Source: Lactobacillaceae bacterium L1_55_11 (GTDB lineage Bacteria; Bacillota; Bacilli; Lactobacillales; Lactobacillaceae). From it: DNA of 64,000 nucleotides. Numbering within the stretch: position 1 is the stretch's first letter; each line of letters starts with the position of its first letter. Shown here one piece after another: positions 1 to 8,528 of this stretch. The position numbers and the translations under genes are program-made. The notes under the pieces were generated by a model that saw only the letters and a program-made list of their open reading frames with translations, made no database searches and had not been told where the DNA came from. Where the stretch lies: NCBI GenBank assembly GCA_029433155.1, contig JAQYTT010000001.1, forward strand, positions 1 to 64,000, given 5' to 3'.

Positions 1-67
1 GTTAAGCTCTATAGCGCCAAAAGTAGTGGCCGGATCGCTGGCTGCGAGGATAGGACGACGCGATGCC
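1..67 (+). rRNA. rrf: 5S ribosomal RNA, 3' part
   Basis: The window opens inside a 5S rRNA. The GTTAAGCTCTATAGCGCC stretch, the GTAGT segment and the AGGATAGGACG helix are the conserved 3' half of bacterial 5S rRNA. The 5' half lies outside the window. The end near 67 is set by analogy with other 5S genes and may be off by a few bases. The tRNA genes that follow show this is the tail of an rrn operon. Confidence 0.85.
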
Positions 68-96
68 GTACATAGGAGAAGAGACAGAAAGACTTT

Positions 97-187
97 GGAG
101 AGGTGTCCGAGTCAGGCTGAAGGAGCACGGTTGGAAACCGTGTAAGCGACGAAAGTTGCTTCGAGGGTTCGAATCCCTTTCTCTCCA
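97..187 (+). tRNA. tRNA-Ser (GGA)
   Basis: This is a class II tRNA with a long variable arm. The acceptor stem GGAGAGG pairs with TCTCTCC, the anticodon loop carries GGA, and the T arm is GAGGG-TTCGAAT-CCCTT. It reads UCC and UCU codons. CCA is not encoded. The base at the discriminator position is A, where G is usual for serine tRNAs. Only three bases separate it from the next tRNA, so both are probably cut from one rrn transcript. Confidence 0.93.
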
Positions 188-190
188 TAT

Positions 191-263
191 GGACGCTTAG
201 CTCAGCTGGGAGAGCACCTGCCTTACAAGCAGGGGGTCACAGGTTCGATCCCTGTAGCGTCCA
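191..263 (+). tRNA. tRNA-Val (TAC)
   Basis: A complete cloverleaf: acceptor GGACGCT with AGCGTCC, D arm GCTCAGCTGGGAGAGC, anticodon stem CCTGC/GCAGG with loop CTTACAA (anticodon TAC), and T loop TTCGATC. The discriminator is A and CCA is not encoded. It reads GUA and, by wobble, other valine codons. Confidence 0.95.
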
Positions 264-353
264 TTTTACTTTGTTTAGAACATGAACTTGTTAGTGGTCA
301 TTAGTAGGGTGCAATTCCTTATCATGTTGTTTCAGCCTTGGCTGATAATAAAT

Positions 354-427
354 AGGGATATAGTTTAATGGTAGAATAGCGGTCTCCAAAACCGTTGATG
401 GGGGTTCGATTCCCTCTATCCCTGCCA
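354..427 (+). tRNA. tRNA-Trp (CCA)
   Basis: Acceptor AGGGATA pairs with TATCCCT, followed by discriminator G and an encoded CCA tail. The anticodon loop CTCCAAA gives anticodon CCA for tryptophan. It is the only tRNA here with an encoded 3' CCA. The 90 bases before it, after tRNA-Val, hold no gene I can recognise. Confidence 0.95.
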
Positions 428-428
428 T

Positions 429-502
429 GGCGGTAGTGGTGAAGTGGTTAACACACTGGTTTGTGGATCCAGCACGCGAGGGTTCGATTCCCTTCTACCG
501 CC
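429..502 (+). tRNA. tRNA-His (GTG)
   Basis: The extra 5' G (G-1) opposite C73 that marks histidine tRNAs is encoded: GGCGGTAG at the 5' end faces CTACCGCC at the 3' end. The anticodon loop TTGTGGA contains GTG. It follows tRNA-Trp after a single base. Confidence 0.94.
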
Positions 503-527
503 CTTATAGGGTCTTTGACTTTATGTT

Positions 528-611
528 GCCGTTGTGGCGGAACTGGTAGACGCGCTGGACTCAAAATCCAGTGGTAGCAATACCGTGTGGGTTCGATTCC
601 CACCGACGGCA
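528..611 (+). tRNA. tRNA-Leu (CAA)
   Basis: A class II tRNA with acceptor GCCGTTG/CGACGGC, discriminator A, anticodon stem CTGGA/TCCAG, loop CTCAAAA (anticodon CAA) and a long variable arm. It reads UUG. It is the last tRNA of this cluster, just before a terminator. Confidence 0.94.
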
Positions 612-625
612 TTTACAAACTAATG

Positions 626-680
626 TAATTCTCTATCCGGGTGCTGATTATGTTCAGTTCCTGGGTAGGGAATTTTTTAT
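626..680 (+). terminator. Terminator of the rRNA/tRNA operon
   Basis: AATTCTCTATCC is followed about 25 bases later by GGGTAGGGAATT and then TTTTTTATTT. The arms pair with a few G-T wobbles, giving an intrinsic terminator that closes the rRNA/tRNA unit. Confidence 0.75.
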
Positions 681-720
681 TTGCGTGGGGTAACTGGGCG
701 CCGCTGGGCAAGTCTGTAAC

Positions 721-749
721 TTGAAATATAGCGCTTATTTCGGTATTCT
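721..749 (+). promoter_or_regulatory. Probable promoter of the rsmG-parAB operon
   Basis: TTGAAA (721-726) and TATTCT (744-749) are separated by 17 bases, a good sigma-A arrangement, about 50 bases upstream of the rsmG start. It lies just after the terminator of the tRNA operon. Confidence 0.5.
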
Positions 750-799
750 ATTTATTAGCAGACTGCAGATAAACGACAGTAAAACAGGGTGAGTAGAAC

Positions 800-1519
800 G
801 TGGACAATGATGAATTTATCAAAGCCTTAGCAGGGCACGGTGTTGTCCTTGACAACGCCCAGTTAAGCCAATTTGATGCCTACTTCAATTACTTGGTGGA
901 ATGGAATCAAAAGTTCAATCTGACCGCGATTACTGATCACGATGAGGTCTACCTGAAACATTTTTTTGACTCTATGACCCTGGCTTTTTTTGTGCCTACC
1001 TTACAAGAAAAGGCAGTTTCTCTAATTGATATTGGGGCTGGGGCTGGTTTTCCGTCCGTACCCCTAAAAATTGCCTTTCCTCAACTAAAAATCACCATGG
1101 TGGATGCCCTAGCCAAGCGGGTTAATTTTCTAAACGGTTTGATTGAGCACCTCGGCCTTACTGGGATTGAAGCCGTGCACGGCCGGGCGGAAGACCTAGG
1201 TCATGACCGTCATTACCGGGGCCAGTTTGATTATGCCACGGCCCGGGCAGTAGCCCGTATCAGCGTCTTAGCTGAGTATACTTTGCCCTTTGTCAAAGCC
1301 GATGGTGAACTCCTGGTGATGAAGGGGGCGGCTGCTCAGACCGAGCTATCTGATGGTCAAGCTGCTCTGGCAGCCTTGGGTGGTCAGCTAGTAGCTGAGG
1401 AACATTTCGAACTACCGAACCACGATGAACGTTATATTCAGGTGGTTAAGAAGGTAGGGCCGACACCCAAAAAGTATCCCCGTCAGGCCGGTACCCCTAA
1501 TAAAAAGCCAATTCAGTAA
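800..1519 (+). CDS. rsmG: 16S rRNA (guanine-527-N7)-methyltransferase RsmG
   Basis: RsmG (GidB) puts a methyl group from S-adenosylmethionine on N7 of G527 in 16S rRNA; loss gives low-level streptomycin resistance in other bacteria. The 239-residue length is typical. The SAM-binding motif LIDIGAGAGFPSVPL lies near residues 75-90, and the N-terminal helical part with FNLTAITDHDE is family-like. The start is GTG, chosen because AGGGTGA sits seven bases upstream. It leads straight into parA, the usual neighbour in Gram-positive chromosomes near the origin. Confidence 0.95.
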   Translation: MDNDEFIKALAGHGVVLDNAQLSQFDAYFNYLVEWNQKFNLTAITDHDEVYLKHFFDSMTLAFFVPTLQEKAVSLIDIGAGAGFPSVPLKIAFPQLKITMVDALAKRVNFLNGLIEHLGLTGIEAVHGRAEDLGHDRHYRGQFDYATARAVARISVLAEYTLPFVKADGELLVMKGAAAQTELSDGQAALAALGGQLVAEEHFELPNHDERYIQVVKKVGPTPKKYPRQAGTPNKKPIQ

Positions 1520-1549
1520 TTATGGGAATCTTTGAGAGAGGTTTGAGCC

Positions 1550-2311
1550 ATGGCTCATACGATTGCATTAGCTAACCAAAAAGGTGGGGTCGGTAAAACG
1601 ACCACCAGTATTAACTTAGGTGCCGCCCTGGCCCAGTCAGGTAAGCGGGTTCTTTTGGTTGATATTGATCCTCAGGGAAATGCAACCAGTGGCTCGGGCG
1701 TCGACAAGGCTGACCTGAAGGCTGATGCCTACGATGTCTTAGTCCAAGGTGAACCCATTCGAGAAGTGATTGTTCCCACTGACAACTATGACTTGGTGCC
1801 AGCCACGATTCGACTTTCTGAAGCTGATATTCAACTGGTCAACCAGCAGGAGCGTGAATTTGCCCTGTCTAAGGCCCTGACAGCTGTCCAGGACGACTAT
1901 GATTTTATCCTGATTGATAATCCACCCGCCCTGGGCCTATTGACGATTAACGCCTTTACGGCTGCTGATGCGGTGCTGATTCCGGTCCAGACTGAGTTCT
2001 ATGCCCTGGAAGGGTTGGGGCAGTTGATTAACACGGTGGAACTTGTCCGCCAGCAGTTTAACCCTCACCTCGAAGTCGCCGGGATTCTCTTAACCATGTA
2101 TGACAGCCGGACGAACCTGGCCAAGCAGGTCAGCCAGGAAGTGCGGTCTTACTTTAATGATAAGGTTTATCAAACGGTCATTCCCCGCACGGTGCGGTTG
2201 AGTGAGGCTCCATCTTACGGGCAGTCAATTATCGATTTTGATCCGCGCAGCACTGGCGCCCAGGTTTATACTGAGTTTGCCCAGGAGGTTTTAAAGCAGT
2301 ATGGTGAATAA
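1550..2311 (+). CDS. parA: Chromosome partitioning ATPase ParA (Soj)
   Basis: A deviant Walker-A ATPase that binds DNA nonspecifically as an ATP dimer and works with ParB on origin segregation and DnaA control. The P-loop ANQKGGVGKTTTSINLG is at residues 8-24; DIDPQGNAT (Walker A', about 38) and FILIDNPPALG (Walker B, about 118) follow. The 253-residue length is that of the chromosomal Soj type with no N-terminal regulatory domain. The parB start overlaps its last codons, so the two are translationally coupled. Confidence 0.95.
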   Translation: MAHTIALANQKGGVGKTTTSINLGAALAQSGKRVLLVDIDPQGNATSGSGVDKADLKADAYDVLVQGEPIREVIVPTDNYDLVPATIRLSEADIQLVNQQEREFALSKALTAVQDDYDFILIDNPPALGLLTINAFTAADAVLIPVQTEFYALEGLGQLINTVELVRQQFNPHLEVAGILLTMYDSRTNLAKQVSQEVRSYFNDKVYQTVIPRTVRLSEAPSYGQSIIDFDPRSTGAQVYTEFAQEVLKQYGE

Positions 2312-3203
2312 AAAAGGCGGCCTTGGAAAGGGTATGGATTCCCTCTTTGGCTCCAATAAAATATCGCCGGAGGCGCTGGCCCACTCCAAGGCAGCGGCCC
2401 AGCAACCTCAAGCCGGCGAGCAGGTTCAAAAAATTGACTTAAAAAAAGTTCGGGCCAACCCCTTCCAACCCCGGAAGCAGTTTGATAAAGAGTCCCTGCA
2501 AGAATTAGCTGATTCCATCCGAGAAAACGGCCTCCTGACACCAATTATTGTCCGTCAGGTCGGTTCGGATTATGAAATCATTGCCGGTGAACGCCGTTTT
2601 CGGGCGTTGAAGCTGCTCAAAGAGCCAAAGATTGAAGCCATTGTCCGTGACACTAATGACGACACCATGGCCACCTTGGCGCTGATTGAAAACCTTCAGC
2701 GTGATAACTTGAACCCGATTGAAGAGGCTCAGGCCTACAAAAACCTGGGTGAACAACTGGGACTATCACAGACCCAGTTAGCTGAGAAATTAGGTAAGGA
2801 ACGGGCCACGGTGGCTAACGCCCTGCGCCTACTGAAGTTGCCGGAACAGGTCCAAGAACTGGTGGTTAACAAGGCACTGTCAATGGGCCAGGCTCGCGCC
2901 CTCCTAGGGCTGAAGCAGGCCCAGCAGATTACGGCGGCGGTCCAAGAAATTTTAGAGAAGCAGCTCAGTGTTCGCCAGGTCGAAGCCCTGGTTAAGCGGC
3001 TCAATGAGGGGCCTAAGCAGGACCAGCCACAAAAGCCGGTCTCACCCTTTGTAACCGAGGTGGCTGAGCAGTTAGAAGAGCGGTTTGGCACCAAGGTTCG
3101 CCTGAAAAACCAGCGCAATGGCCGTGGTAGGATTGAAATTGACTACCTGTCTAATGAAGATTTGGACCGGATTTTGACGATTTTAGATATTGAGGTGGAT
3201 TAA
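2301..3203 (+). CDS. parB: Chromosome partitioning protein ParB (Spo0J)
   Basis: ParB is a CTP-dependent DNA clamp that loads at parS and recruits SMC and ParA. The N-terminal ParB/sulfiredoxin domain (about 40-135) has NPFQPRKQFD, GLLTPIIVR and the CTP-binding motif GERRFRAL; a KorB-like HTH follows (LSQTQLAEKLGKERATVANALR); the C-terminal end is the dimerisation region. The ATG overlaps parA by 11 bases, with AGGAGGT inside the end of parA. I saw no consensus parS site in the first 10 kb by eye. Confidence 0.95.
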   Translation: MVNKKGGLGKGMDSLFGSNKISPEALAHSKAAAQQPQAGEQVQKIDLKKVRANPFQPRKQFDKESLQELADSIRENGLLTPIIVRQVGSDYEIIAGERRFRALKLLKEPKIEAIVRDTNDDTMATLALIENLQRDNLNPIEEAQAYKNLGEQLGLSQTQLAEKLGKERATVANALRLLKLPEQVQELVVNKALSMGQARALLGLKQAQQITAAVQEILEKQLSVRQVEALVKRLNEGPKQDQPQKPVSPFVTEVAEQLEERFGTKVRLKNQRNGRGRIEIDYLSNEDLDRILTILDIEVD

Positions 3204-3205
3204 AG

Positions 3206-3421
3206 ATGAATACGCCTGAGTACCAACTCCACGACGTTGTCGAAATGAAAAAGCCACATGCTTGTGGCGCCAACGCCTGGAAGATTATGCGGTTGGGGGC
3301 AGATATCAAGTTAACCTGCACCGGTTGCCAGCGTACAATCATGCTGACCCGTTTTAATTTCAACAAGCGTTTAAAGAAAGTATTAATCCCGGCTGGCGAA
3401 AATTCCCAGTCGGAAAAATAA
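3206..3421 (+). CDS. DUF951 family protein
   Basis: A 71-residue protein of the DUF951 family, conserved beside parB and ychF in many Firmicutes and of unknown role. The visible signature is KPHACGANAWKIMRLGADIKLTCTGC with two clustered cysteines, followed by a basic stretch; this suggests a small nucleic-acid-binding fold, which is inference. It starts two bases after the parB stop and shares its transcript. Confidence 0.9.
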   Translation: MNTPEYQLHDVVEMKKPHACGANAWKIMRLGADIKLTCTGCQRTIMLTRFNFNKRLKKVLIPAGENSQSEK

Positions 3422-3439
3422 GAGAGGAAGCACGCAATC

Positions 3440-4540
3440 ATGGCATTGACCGCCGGAATTGTTGGCCTGCCCAACGTGGGTAAGTCAACCTTATTTAATG
3501 CAATTACTAAGGCAGGGGCTGAAATGGCCAACTATCCCTTTGCCACCATTGAGCCCAACGTCGGCATGGTGGAAGTTCCGGATAAGCGCCTAGCCCGCAT
3601 TCAAGAGATTGAACCAGCGGACAAGGTCGTCCCAACTACCTTTGAATTCACCGATATTGCCGGGATTGTGAAGGGGGCTTCTCAGGGGGAAGGTCTCGGA
3701 AATAAGTTCCTGGAAAACATTCGCCAGGTGAATGCGATTGTCCACGTGGTGCGGGCCTTTGACAGTGATGAAATCATCCACGTTAACGGTAAGGTTGATC
3801 CTTTAGATGATATCGACACCATCAACACTGAGTTAGTTTTAGCTGACCTAGAAGCCGTTGATAAGCGTTATGCCAAGGTAGCCCGGGCCGCCAAGGGAAG
3901 CGACAAGGCTGCTAAACTAGAAGCCGTGGTCTTAGAAAAGATTAAGCCAGTCCTAGAAGCTGGTAAGCCGGTGCGGTCAATTGACTTCACGCCTGAAGAA
4001 GAAGCCGTGGTTAAGGGCTTGTTTCTGCTAACGACTAAGCCAGTCTTGTACGTGGCGAACATTGCCGAAGATGACATGGCTAACCCAGAGCAGTCCAAGT
4101 ACTTCCAGCAGATTCAAGAATTTGCCAAGGAAGACCACGCGGAAGTAATTGCCCTCTCAGCCAATGCTGAAGAAGAAATCGCCCAGTTAGACGATGACGA
4201 AAAGGCCGATTACTTGGAATTGGCCGGCGTTGAAGAGCCTGGTTTGGATCGCCTCATTCGGGCGGCCTACCATCTCTTAGATTTGCGGACCTTCTTTACC
4301 GCCGGTGGTAAGGAAACCCGAGCCTGGACCTTTAAGGCTGGTGCTAAGGCACCCCAGGCTGCCGGGGTCATCCACTCCGACTTTGAACGGGGTTTTATCC
4401 GGGCCGAGACGATGAGCTTTGATGATTTGGACCATTATGGTTCTGTTAAGGCGGTCAAAGAGGCCGGTAAGTTGCGGTCAGAAGGAAAGGACTATGATGT
4501 CCAGGATGGCGATATCATCGAGTTCCGCTTTAACGTCTAA
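3440..4540 (+). CDS. ychF: Redox-regulated ribosome-binding ATPase YchF
   Basis: YchF (OLA1 type) is an Obg-related P-loop protein that prefers ATP to GTP and binds ribosomes; it affects stress and translation. The G1 motif [15 protein letters not shown] is at residues 8-22, G3 [17 protein letters not shown] near 72, and the C-terminal TGS domain (about 280-366) ends with [11 protein letters not shown]. At 366 residues it is full length. GAGAGGAAG lies upstream of the ATG. Confidence 0.96.
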   Translation: MALTAGIVGLPNVGKSTLFNAITKAGAEMANYPFATIEPNVGMVEVPDKRLARIQEIEPADKVVPTTFEFTDIAGIVKGASQGEGLGNKFLENIRQVNAIVHVVRAFDSDEIIHVNGKVDPLDDIDTINTELVLADLEAVDKRYAKVARAAKGSDKAAKLEAVVLEKIKPVLEAGKPVRSIDFTPEEEAVVKGLFLLTTKPVLYVANIAEDDMANPEQSKYFQQIQEFAKEDHAEVIALSANAEEEIAQLDDDEKADYLELAGVEEPGLDRLIRAAYHLLDLRTFFTAGGKETRAWTFKAGAKAPQAAGVIHSDFERGFIRAETMSFDDLDHYGSVKAVKEAGKLRSEGKDYDVQDGDIIEFRFNV

Positions 4541-4576
4541 TCAGCCTAGCATCCTGCTTAAGAAAGAGAATGATTT

Positions 4577-5275
4577 ATGGCTAAGCAAGAATTAACTAAA
4601 AAGAACCAGGCCTTCGTCTTTCAGTTGCGTAAGATCCTCCTGTCAGCCAATAAGCTGTCAGGTGAGGACGTTGACCAAATTACCAACGAGGTTGAAGAAA
4701 CCTTGGCCAGCGAACAGGGTAGTGGCCGCACGGCCGCCCAGATTTACGGCACGCCCCACGAACTGTCGGCTAAGTACCTCAGTCCACAGCGGACCGTCAA
4801 GCAGCTGTACGATTATCCGCGCTGGGTCATTATGCTCGATACGTCCTTAGTGTTACTAGTGTTTATGAGCCTTTGGTTTGCCCTAACAACCAGTTTTGGC
4901 AAGGGAAATCCGCAAAGCGAAGGCCTGGGAATTATTTCAACCTTGCTCTTGTCGGCACTGGGTGGGGTCTTCTACACCCTTTTCAGTTACTGGTTGGTAC
5001 CAAACCCTAAGGAACCAAAAAAACGGCCCCGCTGGTTGGCCTGGGTACTGATTCCGGGGGCGGTCCTGGTTTGGATGGGGAGCTTCTTCCTAGCTACCTT
5101 ACTGCCAGTCCAGATTAATCCGGTCTTGCCATCAATCGGCTACTTAATTGTGGCAGCTCTTGGCTTACTGTTGATCCGTTGGAACCGGCAACAAGCTGGG
5201 ATGGAGAAAATGGGTATTATGGCTATCAGCAAGCTAATGCAACAAGCCCGTGTCAATGCCAATAACCAAAAGTAA
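4577..5275 (+). CDS. DUF1129 family membrane protein
   Basis: A 232-residue protein with a soluble N-terminal part (about 1-75, containing KNQAFVFQLRKILL and YGTPHELSAKYL) and four predicted membrane segments (near residues 88-108, 118-142, 152-178 and 182-202). This is the DUF1129 pattern; the gene commonly follows ychF in lactobacilli. Its function is unknown. It sits 36 bases after ychF and 13 before the response regulator, so it may share a transcript with both. Confidence 0.8.
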   Translation: MAKQELTKKNQAFVFQLRKILLSANKLSGEDVDQITNEVEETLASEQGSGRTAAQIYGTPHELSAKYLSPQRTVKQLYDYPRWVIMLDTSLVLLVFMSLWFALTTSFGKGNPQSEGLGIISTLLLSALGGVFYTLFSYWLVPNPKEPKKRPRWLAWVLIPGAVLVWMGSFFLATLLPVQINPVLPSIGYLIVAALGLLLIRWNRQQAGMEKMGIMAISKLMQQARVNANNQK

Positions 5276-5288
5276 AAAGGATTGAGCG

Positions 5289-5978
5289 ATGAAAATTTTA
5301 GTAGTAGATGATGACGTCGAAATTGCAGAGCTATTAGAAATTTACTTAAAAAACGAGGGTTACGAGCCAACCATTGCCTATGATGGTAAGGAGGCCCTGT
5401 CCAAGTTAAATACCAATCCCGATGTGGCTTTGATGATCCTAGATATCATGATGCCCAACATGAGTGGCTTGGATGTCTTGAAGGAAGTCCGCAAGGATAC
5501 CCATATGCCAATCTTGATGCTGTCAGCTAAGTCTAGTGACATGGACAAGATTCAGGGTCTGATGACCGGGGCCGATGACTACGTGACTAAGCCCTTCAAT
5601 CCTTTGGAAGTGATGGCCCGGATCCGTTCCCTGCTTCGTCGCGCCCAAAATGCGGTCCAAAATGTGGCACCGGATGTCTTAAACATTGGTTCGCTGGTGA
5701 TTAATAAGGACAGCCACGAGGTGAAGACTGCCTCGGGGGACTTGGTAAACTTGACCGCCCTGGAATTTGGCATTTTGTACCTGCTCGCCTCTCATCCCAA
5801 CCGAGTCTTTTCGGCCGATGATATTTTTGAGCGGGTTTGGCAGCAGGAGTCTGTGGTCTCAGCCAAGACGGTTATGGTCCACGTTTCCCACCTGCGAGAT
5901 AAGTTAGAAGAAGCAACTGACGGCGACCAGGTCATTAAGACGGTCTGGGGCGTCGGTTATAAGATCGAAACCAACTGA
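5289..5978 (+). CDS. OmpR/VanR-family response regulator
   Basis: The receiver domain (1-120) has the acidic pocket VVDDDVEI, the phospho-acceptor aspartate in LMILDIMMP (about residue 52), the Ser switch residue in MLSAKS and the conserved lysine in VTKPFNP. A C-terminal winged helix (about 135-228) ends with TVWGVGYKI. It pairs with the kinase 11 bases downstream. The best match in style is VanR/PhoB; it should bind direct repeats upstream of envelope genes, but I cannot say which. Confidence 0.92.
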   Translation: MKILVVDDDVEIAELLEIYLKNEGYEPTIAYDGKEALSKLNTNPDVALMILDIMMPNMSGLDVLKEVRKDTHMPILMLSAKSSDMDKIQGLMTGADDYVTKPFNPLEVMARIRSLLRRAQNAVQNVAPDVLNIGSLVINKDSHEVKTASGDLVNLTALEFGILYLLASHPNRVFSADDIFERVWQQESVVSAKTVMVHVSHLRDKLEEATDGDQVIKTVWGVGYKIETN

Positions 5979-5989
5979 GAAGAAGTTTA

Positions 5990-7096
5990 ATGCGTGCAGC
6001 GGGTAATACAAGAATTATACTGAGTTTTCTCTTAAGGGCAGTTTTTCTAACTGCCGTTTTTGGTTTGGCTGTGATTCCCGTGGTCGAATTGATCTGGTTA
6101 CAAGTACCCTTTACCAACCAGTTTAGTTTTTGGATTGTATACGCCTGCCTAGCGCTCCCACTGGTCTGCTTGCTGTGGGGGCGTTTACTTTGGCAGTTGC
6201 GCCAGCAACTCAACCTCAACCGTTTAGTCGCTAAGATGGCCGACATCGCCAGCAGTGAGCATTCAGATCAGATTGACTGGCGGCCTAAGTCTGGTCGGCA
6301 AATCAAGACCCTGGTTAACTCCTTTAATCAAATCATGGCCCGCGAGGCTGATTTGAGGCAGGAAGAGCAGGGGGTTGAGCGGTCCAAGGATGAGATGATG
6401 ACTAATATCTCCCATGACCTGCGCACGCCTTTAACGGCCATTATCGGCTACCTTGGCCTAGTCGTCCTGCCAGACCAAAAGGTGACCCCGGCCGAGCAAA
6501 AGCGCTACCTGAAGACCGCCTATGACAAGTCTAACCAGATGAAGACCCTGGTTGAGGACCTCTTTGAGTTCTCCAAGACCCAGGCCAAGAGTGCCAGCCT
6601 CAATATTACTGAATTTAGTTTAGGGGACCTTTTTGCCCAGTTGCTGGCCAGCTATGAGCTTGAAGCCCAGCAAAAGAACATCGAGTTAACCTACCTGATT
6701 CAGCCCAAGTTAATTATTATGTCCGGTGATTCAGATAAGTTGGCCCGGGTTTTGATGAATTTGATTAGTAATGCCTTAAAGTATGCCGAAGGTGCCAGCT
6801 TTGTGAAAATTACGGCCCAGGTGCGCCCCGATGACCAGGTCGAAATCCGGGTGACCAATGATGGTCGCCAGATTCCCCAGGAGGCGACCGAAGATATCTT
6901 CGAGCGTTTCTACCGGGTGGAAAGTTCACGTAACAACCGGACTGGTGGCACTGGTCTGGGCTTAGCCATTGTCAAAGGGATTGTGCTCCAGCACCATGGC
7001 CGGGTTTGGGTTGAATCCGATGAGCAGGTAACTTCCTTTGTGGTGGTTCTGCCCCTGCAACAGCCCCAAGAGGTTAGTGATGAAAAAGCCAAGTAA
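5990..7096 (+). CDS. VanS-like sensor histidine kinase
   Basis: Two membrane helices (about 8-36 and 44-67) with almost no extracellular loop are followed by a linker, the H box NISHDLRTPLTAIIGYLGL (His near 141), an N box (NLISNALKYA), a G1 region and the G2 box GGTGLGLAIVKGI. The short loop suggests it senses the membrane or a partner protein instead of a free ligand. Its start gives 368 residues. The gene downstream starts 17 bases inside it, so kinase and carboxypeptidase are translationally coupled. Confidence 0.9.
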   Translation: MRAAGNTRIILSFLLRAVFLTAVFGLAVIPVVELIWLQVPFTNQFSFWIVYACLALPLVCLLWGRLLWQLRQQLNLNRLVAKMADIASSEHSDQIDWRPKSGRQIKTLVNSFNQIMAREADLRQEEQGVERSKDEMMTNISHDLRTPLTAIIGYLGLVVLPDQKVTPAEQKRYLKTAYDKSNQMKTLVEDLFEFSKTQAKSASLNITEFSLGDLFAQLLASYELEAQQKNIELTYLIQPKLIIMSGDSDKLARVLMNLISNALKYAEGASFVKITAQVRPDDQVEIRVTNDGRQIPQEATEDIFERFYRVESSRNNRTGGTGLGLAIVKGIVLQHHGRVWVESDEQVTSFVVVLPLQQPQEVSDEKAK

Positions 7097-8420
7097 AAAG
7101 AATAAGCGGCGCTGGTGGCTTGCCAGTGTCTTAATTGGCCTGCTGGTATTGGTACTGGCTGTTTTGGGTTATGGGTACTGGCACCAGCACCACCCCTCAA
7201 CTAGTCAGCAGCCAGCCGCCGTCAAGGACCAGCCCGTGGCACTGAGTACTGATGCTAAGACTGGCCTGGTCGTGGATCTTAGTACCGGCCAGGTACTGGG
7301 GGAGAAAAACGCCGACCAGTCCCTACCAATTGCCTCCCTGTCAAAGTTGCTAACGGCTTATGCTGTTTTACGTAACATAGAACAGGGGAAGTTAAAGTGG
7401 GATGAGCAGGTCACTATCCCAGCCAGTGCGGACCTATCCAAGCAGCGCCAGGACCTCTTTTCCCATCTTGATATTCAGGCCGGTGACCGGGTTGCGGTCA
7501 AAGACCTTTACACGGCCATGTTTACCAATTCAGCCAATGATGCGGCCTTTGCCCTGGCCGACTACATTACCCCTAAGGGTCAAACCACCCAGCAGATGCT
7601 GCAATATTGGGCTAAGACGCTGAAGCTGCAGCATTCGGAATGGTATAACGCCGCTGGTCAGCAAAACGGGGATGCCATGCAAAACAAGGTCAAGAGTGCC
7701 AGTGACAAGGCGGCTAACCGGGCCAGTGCACGTGACATTGCCGTGATTGCCCGGGCTGATTTGAACCTCAATCCCAGCTTAAAGGGAATTGGTCAGATGA
7801 AGACGCTGACCTACACTAAAAACGGTAACGACAAGATTACCGTACCAACTGATTTTGGGCAGTCCGGTAGTGATAACCAGCAGCAGTTGGATAATCCCCA
7901 CCACTTCGTCATTGAGGGGCTAAAAACTGGTTCGACGCCAGAATCTGGGGCGGCCTTTGCCGGCTTAATCACTGACCCTGATGGCCATCAATTCTTGACG
8001 GTGATTAATGGGGCCGGTGATTATGAGGACCGGGTTCAACGCTATCAGAAGACCTTTGACATGCTTGATGAGGTCCTTAATCAAAAAGACAGTCACCAAT
8101 TTACCAAGGGCCAGGTCCTTGATGGTGTGTCCACTGTTCAATCCAATGATACCAAGGATGCTAAGATTAGCGTTCACGTAGCAATGAATCGGAATTTTTG
8201 GACGCCCAAAGGTGCCGATTTGAATTGGGAGACACCGGCCAGCTTCCACACGACTAAACCGGTCCAGGTTAATCAACTGGTGACCTGGGTCAAACCGGCC
8301 CTGGACGCCCAGTACCTCCCGGCCACGCCTGTTCATCACACTGAACTCGGTTTGGCCAGTGATGACCACCAGGCCCTGGCCGATTGGGGCACCCGGATTC
8401 TACGTTGGTTTGGCTGGTGA
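7080..8420 (+). CDS. dacA: D-alanyl-D-alanine carboxypeptidase (PBP5/DacA type)
   Basis: A low-molecular-weight PBP that removes the last D-Ala from peptidoglycan pentapeptides. All three active-site motifs are present: SLSK (SxxK), SAN in TNSANDAAF, and KTG in GLKTGSTPES. An N-terminal basic segment and membrane helix (about 10-33) act as signal or anchor, and the chain ends in an amphipathic helix (DWGTRILRWFGW) like the membrane-binding tail of PBP5. The start at 7080 was chosen because AAGAGG lies just upstream. Being coupled to a VanS-like kinase suggests that system tunes cross-linking. Confidence 0.9.
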   Translation: MKKPSKKNKRRWWLASVLIGLLVLVLAVLGYGYWHQHHPSTSQQPAAVKDQPVALSTDAKTGLVVDLSTGQVLGEKNADQSLPIASLSKLLTAYAVLRNIEQGKLKWDEQVTIPASADLSKQRQDLFSHLDIQAGDRVAVKDLYTAMFTNSANDAAFALADYITPKGQTTQQMLQYWAKTLKLQHSEWYNAAGQQNGDAMQNKVKSASDKAANRASARDIAVIARADLNLNPSLKGIGQMKTLTYTKNGNDKITVPTDFGQSGSDNQQQLDNPHHFVIEGLKTGSTPESGAAFAGLITDPDGHQFLTVINGAGDYEDRVQRYQKTFDMLDEVLNQKDSHQFTKGQVLDGVSTVQSNDTKDAKISVHVAMNRNFWTPKGADLNWETPASFHTTKPVQVNQLVTWVKPALDAQYLPATPVHHTELGLASDDHQALADWGTRILRWFGW

Positions 8421-8426
8421 GGTCAT

Positions 8427-8455
8427 TGCTAACCCTTGTACTTGTTGCTATAATG
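8427..8455 (+). promoter_or_regulatory. Promoter of pgi
   Basis: TTGCTA (8427-8432), 17 bases, then a perfect TATAAT (8450-8455). It begins just after the dacA stop, so pgi is its own transcription unit with a leader of about 65 bases. Confidence 0.7.
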
Positions 8456-8469
8456 AAGTTAGTAAATAA

Positions 8470-8483
8470 TGTTAGCGTTTACA
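8470..8483 (+). promoter_or_regulatory. Near-consensus cre (CcpA) site in the pgi leader
   Basis: TGTTAGCGTTTACA matches the cre consensus TGWAANCGNTNWCA at 13 of 14 positions. It lies about 8 bases downstream of the likely transcription start, a position from which CcpA usually blocks elongation or initiation. Identification is by pattern only. Confidence 0.5.
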
Positions 8484-8528
8484 TACAAGGGGGCCAGGAA
8501 ATTTCCTGGAACAAATAAGGTAGGTACT

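Noticed and set aside
264-353. Gap between tRNA-Val and tRNA-Trp as a hidden tRNA or small RNA
   Set aside because: No cloverleaf can be drawn; only a short CAGCC/GGCTG hairpin is seen.
6926-6940. GTTCACGTAAC in the kinase gene as a parS site
   Set aside because: parS needs GTTTCACGTGAAAC-like 14-16 bases; this is shorter, lacks the CACGTG centre and lies in coding sequence.
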